Shown here one piece after another: positions 52,611-59,602 of a stretch of 64,000 nucleotides of DNA. The notes below the pieces were generated by a model. The model had not been told where the DNA came from. It searched no databases and was given only the letters and a program-made list of their open reading frames with translations. Position numbers and translations under genes: made by a program. Origin of the DNA: Pseudaeromonas paramecii (GTDB lineage Bacteria; Pseudomonadota; Gammaproteobacteria; Enterobacterales; Aeromonadaceae); assembly GCF_039540575.1 (NCBI RefSeq), contig NZ_BAABFC010000014.1:62001-126000 (forward strand), read 5' to 3'. Within the stretch, counting starts at the first letter, position 1. Each line of letters begins with the position of its first letter.

Positions 52611-53774
52611 TTAGGACAGCGCCTGGCCGCTCAGGGCCTGATAACGCTGCACTATCCTGGCCGCTTCGGCACTGTCGGCGGCCAGGCCGGTGGCCCGGCA
52701 CAAGGCGTCCAGCACGCCGAACTCGGCAATCCAGCCCTGCAGCTCCAGCGCCTGGGGATCGGCGGCATTACGGTAACACAGGGCGGCGGCAATCCCCTCC
52801 AGCAAGGCGTCGTTGGGCAGGCCGTATTCCAGGGTGCCCAGCAGGGGCTTCACCAGTCTGTCCGCCGGCCCCAGCTTGCGCAGCGGCTGACGGCCGACCC
52901 GCTCTATCTCATCCACCAGGTAGGGGTTGGCGAAGCGCCCGAGGATCTTCTCGATGTAGGCGCCGTGCAGCTGACGGTCAAAACCGTAGCGCCGCACAAG
53001 CACCTCGCCGCTTTGCTCCATGGCCCGTTTCACCGTCTGGCGGATCTGCGGATCGGCAATCGCCTCCCGAATGGTCTGGTAGCCCGCCAGGTTCCCCAGG
53101 TAGGCGGTGACGATATGCCCGGTGTTGAGAGTGAACAGCTTGCGCTCCACGAAGGCGATCAGGTTGTCGGTCAGCTCCATGCCTGCCACCTGGGGGATGG
53201 GGCCGCGGAACTGATCCTTGTCCACTATCCATTCGCTGAAGCTTTCCACCGTCACCTCCAGGGGATCGGCGTCGTTGGCGGCGGCCGGCGGCACGATGCG
53301 ATCCACCGCCGAGTCCACGAAGCCGACACACTGCTCCAGTCGCCCGTGGTATTGCTCCGGCAGGCAGGCCAGCACCGCCGCCTTCAGGTGGGCGGTGCCC
53401 CGCACCATGTTCTCACAGGCGATGATGTTGAGCGGCGCCAGGTTCGGTTCGTCAAACCGCAGCTGCAATCCGCGGGCCAGGGTGCTGGCGATCTTCTCCA
53501 GTACCTGGGGCCCCACGGCGGTGGTGATGAGATCCGCATGGCGGATCTGGTCGATCACCGCCTCGCTGTTGGCATCCACCGCCACGATGCGATTGATCAC
53601 GTCGATCTGATGCTGGGCCCCCACCACGTGCACCCGATACTGCTGGGCATGGTTGAGCTGATCCACCAGTTGATGGTTGGCGTCGGCGAAGGCCAGCTCG
53701 GCGCCGGACTCGGCCAGCAGCTTGCCGATGAAACCCCGGCCAATGTTACCGGCACCAAAATGCAATGCTTTCAT
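52611..53774 (-). CDS. mtlD: Mannitol-1-phosphate 5-dehydrogenase
   Basis: 387-residue NAD-dependent enzyme that oxidises mannitol-1-phosphate to fructose-6-phosphate. The N-terminal MKALHFGAGNIGRGFIGKLL is the nucleotide-binding motif, and KLFTLNTGHIVTAYLG and the DNLIAFVERK stretch are family-typical. It lies between mtlA (57-base gap) and mtlR (38-base gap). Confidence 0.96.
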   Translation of the reverse strand: MKALHFGAGNIGRGFIGKLLAESGAELAFADANHQLVDQLNHAQQYRVHVVGAQHQIDVINRIVAVDANSEAVIDQIRHADLITTAVGPQVLEKIASTLARGLQLRFDEPNLAPLNIIACENMVRGTAHLKAAVLACLPEQYHGRLEQCVGFVDSAVDRIVPPAAANDADPLEVTVESFSEWIVDKDQFRGPIPQVAGMELTDNLIAFVERKLFTLNTGHIVTAYLGNLAGYQTIREAIADPQIRQTVKRAMEQSGEVLVRRYGFDRQLHGAYIEKILGRFANPYLVDEIERVGRQPLRKLGPADRLVKPLLGTLEYGLPNDALLEGIAAALCYRNAADPQALELQGWIAEFGVLDALCRATGLAADSAEAARIVQRYQALSGQALS

Positions 53775-53831
53775 GTCTTACTACTCCATACATCCAAAGA
53801 GAGACCCGGCGGCCTGGCCGCCGGGCAGGCA

Positions 53832-55766
53832 TCAGGCCGCGCGGTGACCGCTCAGCAGATCCAGCACATAGTGCGGATCGGCGGTGGTGGTCAGCCGTTC
53901 GATGATCTCGGGATCATCGAGGGCGTTGGTGAGGTTGCTGATCACCTGAATGTGTTCGTCATTGCGCGCGGCAATGCCGATCACCAGCTTGGCGACGGCG
54001 TCCTCGTCCTGGCCGAAGCGCACCCCCTCGGGGTATTGGCAGATCACCACCCCGGTACGCTTGACCTTCTCTTTGGCATCTATGGTGCCGTGGGGCACGG
54101 CGATGGACTCACCCAGATAGGTGGAGACCAGTTTTTCCCGCGCCAGCATGGCATCCACATACTCGGGCTCCACGAACCCGCCCTCCACCAGCAGCTGGCC
54201 GGCGGTGCGGATGGCGCTCTCCTTGTCCGGGGCCGACAGGCCCAGACGGATATTATCGGTCGTCAGGCTGAACAGAGGCGTCGCCTGCGGCACATAGCTA
54301 TCATCGTTGGCGGCCACCAACGCCGGCGCCGGATGGTACTGCGCGTCGTTGGCCGCCTGCAGTTGCTGCACCAGATCCTGGTACAGGCCATTGTCCAGGA
54401 AGTTGCTCAGGGACAGATGCCGGGCATGGGGCGCATGACGACGGGCCCGCTCCGTCAGATCCTGGTGGGTGATCACTAGATCGGCGGACTCATCCAGATT
54501 GTTGATGGCCAGATTGGTCACCTGGATCGGCAGGCCAGCCGCCTGCACCTTCTTGCGCAGCAGGCTGGCGCCCATGGCGCTGGAGCCCATGCCAGCATCG
54601 CAGGCCACCACGATCCGCTTGACCGCGGACAGGCTCAGGTTGCCGTTTGCCGCGGCGGGAGCCTGGTGTTGCTGCCCCTTGCTGGCCGACTTCATGGACT
54701 TCATCTTGCGGGTGGCTTCATCCAGGCCATCCTCATGGTGCTCCACCGGCTTATGGGCCCGCACGAAGAAGGAGGCCACCACGAAGGAGACACAGGTCGC
54801 CGCCAGGATGGACAACAGCACCCCCACCAGGGAGGACTTGGGTGTCATCAACAGCACGGCGAAGATGGAGCCGGGAGAAGCCGGAGAAACCAGGCCGGCA
54901 TCGAACAGGGTCAGCGTGAAGACCCCGGTCATGCCGCCGGCGATCACCGCCAGGATCAGGCGCGGATTCATCAGCACATAGGGGAAGTAAATCTCATGGA
55001 TCCCCCCCAGGAAGTGGATGATGGAGGCGCCGGCGGCGGACTGCTTGGCATTGCCACGGCCGAACATCATGTAGGCCAAGAGCACGCCAAAGCCCGGCCC
55101 CGGGTTGGCCTCAATCAGGAAGAACAAGGACTTGCCATGCTCGGTGGCCTGCTGAATGCCCAGCGGCGAGAAGATGCCGTGGTTGATGGCGTTGTTGAGG
55201 AACAGTATCTTGGCCGGCTCGACGAAGATGGAGGTCAGCGGCAGCAGGTGGTTGTCCACCAGGATGCCGACCCCGCCCGCCAGCAGGGTGGAGAGCACCT
55301 TGACGAAGGGGCCAATCAGGTAGAACGCCACTATGGCCAGCAACATGCCCAGGATGCCGGCGGAGAAGTTATTCACCAGCATCTCGAAGCCGGACTTGAC
55401 CTTGCCATCGATGGCTCGGTCGAAGCGCTTGATGACCCAGCCACCCAGCGGGCCGACGATCATGGCGCCCATGAACATGGGAATATCGGTGCCGACGATC
55501 ACCCCCATGGTGGTCACGGCGCCGACGATGCCACCCCGTTCGCCGCCCACCAGCTTACCGCCGGTGAAACCGATCAGCAGGGGCAACAGATAGGTGATCA
55601 TGGGCCCCACCATCTTGGCCAGCGTCTCGTTGGGCAGCCAGCCGGTGGGAATAAACAGTGCGGTCAGAAAGCCCCAGGCGATAAACGCGCCTATGTTGGG
55701 CATGACCATGTTAGACAGGAAGCGGCCAAAATTCTGTATCTTGACCTTGGTATCAGGTGATAGCAT
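53832..55766 (-). CDS. mtlA: Mannitol-specific PTS enzyme IICBA
   Basis: 644-residue fused permease and phosphotransfer protein that imports mannitol as mannitol-1-phosphate. A membrane IIC domain (about 1-340) is followed by a IIB domain (VACDAGMGSSAMGASLL, phospho-Cys near 389) and a IIA domain (ESIAVPHGTIDAKE, phospho-His near 560). Length and order match E. coli MtlA (637). It heads the mtlA-mtlD-mtlR operon; at least three CRP-like sites lie 180-305 bases upstream of its start. Confidence 0.96.
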   Translation of the reverse strand: MLSPDTKVKIQNFGRFLSNMVMPNIGAFIAWGFLTALFIPTGWLPNETLAKMVGPMITYLLPLLIGFTGGKLVGGERGGIVGAVTTMGVIVGTDIPMFMGAMIVGPLGGWVIKRFDRAIDGKVKSGFEMLVNNFSAGILGMLLAIVAFYLIGPFVKVLSTLLAGGVGILVDNHLLPLTSIFVEPAKILFLNNAINHGIFSPLGIQQATEHGKSLFFLIEANPGPGFGVLLAYMMFGRGNAKQSAAGASIIHFLGGIHEIYFPYVLMNPRLILAVIAGGMTGVFTLTLFDAGLVSPASPGSIFAVLLMTPKSSLVGVLLSILAATCVSFVVASFFVRAHKPVEHHEDGLDEATRKMKSMKSASKGQQHQAPAAANGNLSLSAVKRIVVACDAGMGSSAMGASLLRKKVQAAGLPIQVTNLAINNLDESADLVITHQDLTERARRHAPHARHLSLSNFLDNGLYQDLVQQLQAANDAQYHPAPALVAANDDSYVPQATPLFSLTTDNIRLGLSAPDKESAIRTAGQLLVEGGFVEPEYVDAMLAREKLVSTYLGESIAVPHGTIDAKEKVKRTGVVICQYPEGVRFGQDEDAVAKLVIGIAARNDEHIQVISNLTNALDDPEIIERLTTTADPHYVLDLLSGHRAA

Positions 55767-55945
55767 ATCGACACCCCGTTTGACGCATCAGTTGAATGGT
55801 TGAGTGGCGAGGGCCTGGTTTTGCCGAACCGGTCACCTCGTTGGTTACTGCACAGTCAATCTACCACTCTCCCTGAAAACGCTGCCGAGAACGGGTTTTT
55901 TTTGCGATTTCCATCACCTTTCCCCCGCATTACCCTCACCACAAG

Positions 55946-55961
55946 AGTGAGTCGCATCACA
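55946..55961. promoter_or_regulatory. CRP-like site 1 upstream of mtlA
   Basis: AGTGA-GTCGCA-TCACA matches TGTGA-N6-TCACA with one mismatch, about 180 bases upstream of mtlA. Its right arm also forms one half of the everted palindrome TCACAATTTATTGTGA. Confidence 0.55.
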
Positions 55962-56008
55962 ATTTATTGTGAATATTCCGTTATCAAATCACATCAATGA
56001 CCAGTTTT

Positions 56009-56024
56009 TGTGACAAAGGTCACG
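56009..56024. promoter_or_regulatory. CRP-like site 2 upstream of mtlA
   Basis: TGTGA-CAAAGG-TCACG matches the CRP pattern with one mismatch, about 243 bases upstream of mtlA. Confidence 0.6.
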
Positions 56025-56054
56025 CCGATACCCCACACCACCCCACCCTCCACC

Positions 56055-56070
56055 TGTGATGCAAATCACA
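56055..56070. promoter_or_regulatory. CRP site 3 upstream of mtlA
   Basis: TGTGA-TGCAAA-TCACA is an exact match to the CRP core pattern, about 290 bases upstream of mtlA. With the two neighbouring sites it suggests catabolite control of mannitol use. Confidence 0.75.
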
Positions 56071-56222
56071 CTGGCAACAAATGTACTCGCATGAAGCTGG
56101 ACATGAATGACACCGCAACGATGCAAATGAAATCCTCGGCTTTCGTACCGGCCAAGACTCGCCGCGCCGCGGGTCGATCGGCCAGGCGGCGTGAGCCAGC
56201 TCAGCCGGCAATCGCGGGCATA

Positions 56223-56247
56223 AAAAAGGGGCGCAGCGCGCCCCGTT
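56223..56247 (-). terminator. Intrinsic terminator after thiI
   Basis: On the minus strand ggggcgc-gct-gcgcccc is followed by TTTTTTA, 20 bases after the thiI stop codon. Confidence 0.9.
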
Positions 56248-56266
56248 CCACCTAGCTCTATGGTCA

Positions 56267-57724
56267 TTAGTTCTGGCGATATACCTTAACATTCTGAAAG
56301 CCCTGCTCCTTGAGGTAGAGGGCCTGCAGCTTGCTCATCACCCCTTTCTCGCAATACAGCAGATAGGTGCAGCTCTGATCCAGATCGCCGAACTGAGTGG
56401 CCAGCTTGTAGAAGGGCAGGTGCCGCACCTCGTGGCCGTCCACGGCAAAGGGCCGCTCCTCCTGCTCGTCCGGCGAGCGGATATCCAGGATGACGTCGGC
56501 GCTGGACAGGGCCTGTACCGTCTCCACCTCCTGCACCTCGGCCTGGGTCTCCTCGCCGATCTGACGGATGTCCAGGTAGACGGCGTCCTTCACCACCTGC
56601 TCCAGCACGCCGAAGTCAAACTTGGCCTCTTCTTCCAGTACCCGCTCCATCCGCGCCTTGACGGTGGGCTTCTTGGAGATGACGCCGCAGTATTCCGGCA
56701 TGGTCTCGGCGAACTCCAGGGTGCCGATCTGACGGGCGGTGTCGATGATGTCCTGCTTGTCGGAGACGATGAGCGGCCGCAGGATCAGGGTGTCGGTGAC
56801 GCTGTCGATGACGCTGAGGTTGGTCAGGGTCTGGGAGGAGACCTGACCCACACTCTCGCCGGTCACCAGGGCCTCGATGCCCAGATCGGCGGCCACCGCC
56901 GAGGCGGCGCGCATCATCATCCGCTTCAAGATCACCCCCATGTGGGAGTCTTCCACCTTCTCCAGTATCTCCCCCACCACCGGCTCGAACGGCACGGAGA
57001 CGAAGCGTACCCGGTGGGAGGCACCGAACTTGTTCCACAGGTAATAGGCCACCTGCTTCACCCCCACCTCGTGGGCACGGCCCCCCAGGTTGAAGAAGCA
57101 GTAATAGACCCGGCAACCGCGCTTGATGAACTGATAGGAAGAGACGCCGGAGTCAAAGCCGCCGGAGATGAGGCTCAGCACCTTCTCCTGGGTGGAGAGT
57201 GGATAGCCGCCGAGCCCCGGATGGATGGCACTCACCAGGTAGAGGCGCTCGTTCTCCACCTCCAGGTTGATCAGCATCTGCGGGCTCTTCAGCTTGACCC
57301 CGCCGGTGGCGAAGTTCTGGTTGAGGCCACCGCCCACATAGCGCTCGATCTCGATGGAGGTGAACTCATGCTGGCCCTTGCGCTTGACCCGCACACAGAA
57401 ACTCTTGCCGGCCAGCTGCGGGCCGTACACGGGCGCCGTGGCCTCATAGATGTCATGCAGGGTGGCGAAACGGTGCTCCTGCACCTCCAGGATCTGCTGG
57501 ATGCCCGGCGTGCACTTGAGGCACTCCACCACGGCGGCACGCAGCTTGTCATCGCCATCGTCACAGGAGACCACCAGCTTGTCCCAGTCGTTGCGCACCC
57601 GCGCCTCCACCCCGATGCGGCGCAGCACGTTGCGGATATTGCCCTGCAGCACCTTGCACATGCGCTGACGGACCGACTTGCTCTTGATGGTGATTTCCGG
57701 GAACAACTTGATGATGAATTTCAT
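56267..57724 (-). CDS. thiI: tRNA 4-thiouridine synthase / thiazole sulfur transferase ThiI
   Basis: 485-residue enzyme that makes 4-thiouridine at position 8 of tRNAs and supplies sulfur for thiamine thiazole. An N-terminal ferredoxin-like/THUMP part (about 1-165) is followed by a PP-loop ATP pyrophosphatase (LSLISGGFDSGVSS) and a C-terminal rhodanese domain with the active Cys near 458 (LLYCEKGVMS). The ATG at 57724 (MKFIIKLFPEITIKS) matches the E. coli start. The presence of the rhodanese domain means it can serve both roles. Confidence 0.96.
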   Translation of the reverse strand: MKFIIKLFPEITIKSKSVRQRMCKVLQGNIRNVLRRIGVEARVRNDWDKLVVSCDDGDDKLRAAVVECLKCTPGIQQILEVQEHRFATLHDIYEATAPVYGPQLAGKSFCVRVKRKGQHEFTSIEIERYVGGGLNQNFATGGVKLKSPQMLINLEVENERLYLVSAIHPGLGGYPLSTQEKVLSLISGGFDSGVSSYQFIKRGCRVYYCFFNLGGRAHEVGVKQVAYYLWNKFGASHRVRFVSVPFEPVVGEILEKVEDSHMGVILKRMMMRAASAVAADLGIEALVTGESVGQVSSQTLTNLSVIDSVTDTLILRPLIVSDKQDIIDTARQIGTLEFAETMPEYCGVISKKPTVKARMERVLEEEAKFDFGVLEQVVKDAVYLDIRQIGEETQAEVQEVETVQALSSADVILDIRSPDEQEERPFAVDGHEVRHLPFYKLATQFGDLDQSCTYLLYCEKGVMSKLQALYLKEQGFQNVKVYRQN

Positions 57725-57950
57725 GGCAACTCTTTTGGCTTTCACTGGCGTTGGGGGCGGTGGCGGAACAAACCGCCAGGGCACGGCTGACGGGGGCCCG
57801 TCAATGGGGCGGCATTATCGCACAGCGCCCCCGTGCTTGCCATGTTCGCCCCGGCATCCGTGCCGGCGCACAATGCCACGGCTGCCACCTTGAGCCAAAG
57901 AGCGCCATTGCGTAGGCTGCCGGCCTAAGTACTGATGTTAGGAGCCTGCC

Positions 57951-59477
57951 GTGCCTTCCCCTACCCCCTCATCTGCCGCCTCGTCACGTCAACAGGCTCA
58001 CTGGTTGCGTCAGCAGCTGGCCACCCACTGGGTGCAGCAGCAGGTCACCATAGGCGATGAAATCTGGTCGCAGTCCCAGTTGGTCCTCTTGCTGGAATAC
58101 GCCTTGTTGAGCGCACGGGACATCCGTGCCGGCCTCACCCTATGGTGCGAGAGTCTGCCGCTGCTGGGACTGCCCTGGTATCCCAGCCTGACCTGGACGC
58201 CCTCGCACCTGCGACTGCAATTTTCGGCCACCCAGCCCCAGGCCGATCCACAGCCCCTGTGGTACCTGCTCCAGCTGCTACACCTGCGGCTGAGTCAATG
58301 GCAGCCAGTGCGGTCATGGCGTCTGGAGTGGCCGCAGCGCCGCAGCGGCGAGCCGGGCAAGACGGTTGAGCTGGAGAGCCGCTACGCCGCCCAGCCGGCC
58401 CTGGAGCTGGATCTGTCCGATTGGCCCGCCAGCCCCTACCCGCAATGGCAGGATCTGCATGGGCCGCTGGCCACCATGCTGCACCGCCTGCACCGCCTGG
58501 GCGCCCAGCCCAGGGGGCTGCTGGAAGAGATAAAGGCCCATCTGGAGCAGGCCCTGCCGGCCAGGCCACCACTGCCGCAACTGGCGCAGCAGCTGGGAAT
58601 CCCGGTGCGCTCCTTGCAACGCCAGCTGCAGCAGCACGGCACCCGCTACAGCCAGCTGCTGGACGAGGTTCGCCGCAACAAGGCCATCGCCTTGTTGTGC
58701 CACGAACAGCACAGCGCCCAGGCGGTGGGGCTGGCCCTGGGCTACCAGGATGCCCCCAGTTTTCAACGCGCCTTTCGCCACTGGTTCGGCCTGACACCGG
58801 GGGCCTTTCGCCGCCGGTATTTCGAGCTGGAACCCGATGAGCAGCATGAGCCGGAGGTGAGCCTCTACTACGCCATCAATCAGTTGCAACAACAGAGCCT
58901 GCGCCAATACAGCGGCGCCCGCATCTGGATCAGCCTGCGCAACCTGGCCTTCGACAAGGCGGTACAGGTGTTGTGCGAGGATCAAGACGGCATCTGGCGC
59001 CCCTATCCGGCCACCTTCGAACGCTTCATCGGGCCGGAGCGGGAGCTGTGGTCCACCCCCAGCCTGCCGGTGCATCACCCCTTGCGCTTTCGCATCGAAT
59101 ACCAGGCCGGCGGCCAGCGCTATCTGGACAACAACGGCGGCCAGGATTATGCCCTGTCCCAGCCGGTGTTACTGGGGCCGCACCCTGTGATCTGTCACCA
59201 ACTGCTGGCCTGCCCCCAGGGTGACAAGCCGGAGGCCGTACTGGTGCGCCTGTTCAGCCGGGATCCCTGGCCCGCCGCCTGGGCCTGCTGGCAGCAGGAC
59301 GGGCAATGGCAACGCCATCCATTGGCCAGCCAGCCTTGTGGCTCGGCCTGGCGCTGGGAGGCCCTGGTCCCCGGGCCGGATGCCAAAACCCCGCTGTTTT
59401 TCGAGTTTGGCCAGGTAGGAAAGGGTCAGATGAGACTGGACAACGGCGGCGAAGGATGGCTGCCCCTCCCCTGGTAG
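57951..59477 (+). CDS. AraC-family regulator fused to two starch/glycogen-binding-like modules
   Basis: 508-residue cytoplasmic protein (no signal peptide or membrane segment). The N-terminal part (about 15-165) is of unclear family. The AraC-type double helix-turn-helix covers about 200-290 (LAQQLGIPVRSLQRQLQQHG, then ALGYQDAPSFQRAFRHWFG and TPGAFRR). Residues about 306-402 resemble CBM21, the glycogen-targeting module of protein phosphatase 1 subunits: ISLRNLAFDKAVQV, then FRIEYQAGG and YLDNNGGQDY. A second copy (about 425-506) ends RLDNGGEGW. A GTG start follows TTAGGAG. The gene lies 125 bases upstream of an amylase gene on the same strand and probably regulates it. The domain reading is by eye. 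Confidence 0.85.
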   Translation: MPSPTPSSAASSRQQAHWLRQQLATHWVQQQVTIGDEIWSQSQLVLLLEYALLSARDIRAGLTLWCESLPLLGLPWYPSLTWTPSHLRLQFSATQPQADPQPLWYLLQLLHLRLSQWQPVRSWRLEWPQRRSGEPGKTVELESRYAAQPALELDLSDWPASPYPQWQDLHGPLATMLHRLHRLGAQPRGLLEEIKAHLEQALPARPPLPQLAQQLGIPVRSLQRQLQQHGTRYSQLLDEVRRNKAIALLCHEQHSAQAVGLALGYQDAPSFQRAFRHWFGLTPGAFRRRYFELEPDEQHEPEVSLYYAINQLQQQSLRQYSGARIWISLRNLAFDKAVQVLCEDQDGIWRPYPATFERFIGPERELWSTPSLPVHHPLRFRIEYQAGGQRYLDNNGGQDYALSQPVLLGPHPVICHQLLACPQGDKPEAVLVRLFSRDPWPAAWACWQQDGQWQRHPLASQPCGSAWRWEALVPGPDAKTPLFFEFGQVGKGQMRLDNGGEGWLPLPW

Positions 59478-59503
59478 CCCGCCGCAGCTCACACTTTTGC
59501 CCA

Positions 59504-59520
59504 TTGGCCTAACCGGCCAA
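59504..59520. promoter_or_regulatory. Palindrome in front of the lipoprotein amylase gene
   Basis: TTGGCC-taacc-GGCCAA is a perfect 6-bp inverted repeat with a five-base spacer, about 85 bases before the amylase ATG and just after the AraC-type gene. It may be an operator, or a weak hairpin; no T-run follows. Confidence 0.4.
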
Positions 59521-59602
59521 CTTGCTGGCGCAATCGGCTAATTTCATATCTTTACCAAACCTTAAGATTGTCGCCTCTGGGACAACAAACGATGGTAATA
59601 AC

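Larger units (their letters stand above)
55767..56222. other. Promoter region of the mannitol operon
   Basis: About 450 bases without a convincing gene; short open frames here have poor codon use and no ribosome sites. It holds three CRP-like sites and an AT-rich stretch with TCACAATTTATTGTGA, then runs into the thiI terminator. The layout resembles the E. coli mtl promoter, which has several CRP sites. Confidence 0.6.

Noticed and set aside
52575..54479. 634-codon open frame antisense to mtlD and mtlA
   Set aside because: It covers two well-identified genes in opposite direction and reads as a His/Gln/Gly-rich shadow.
55957..55972. TCACAATTTATTGTGA as a fourth CRP site
   Set aside because: The half-sites are everted (TCACA before TGTGA), which is the wrong orientation for CRP; it may belong to another regulator.
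55989..56292. Short open frames on both strands between mtlA and thiI
   Set aside because: No ribosome sites, no conserved pattern; they overlap CRP-like sites and the thiI terminator.
56420..57790. 456-codon open frame antisense to thiI
   Set aside because: thiI is unambiguous on the other strand.
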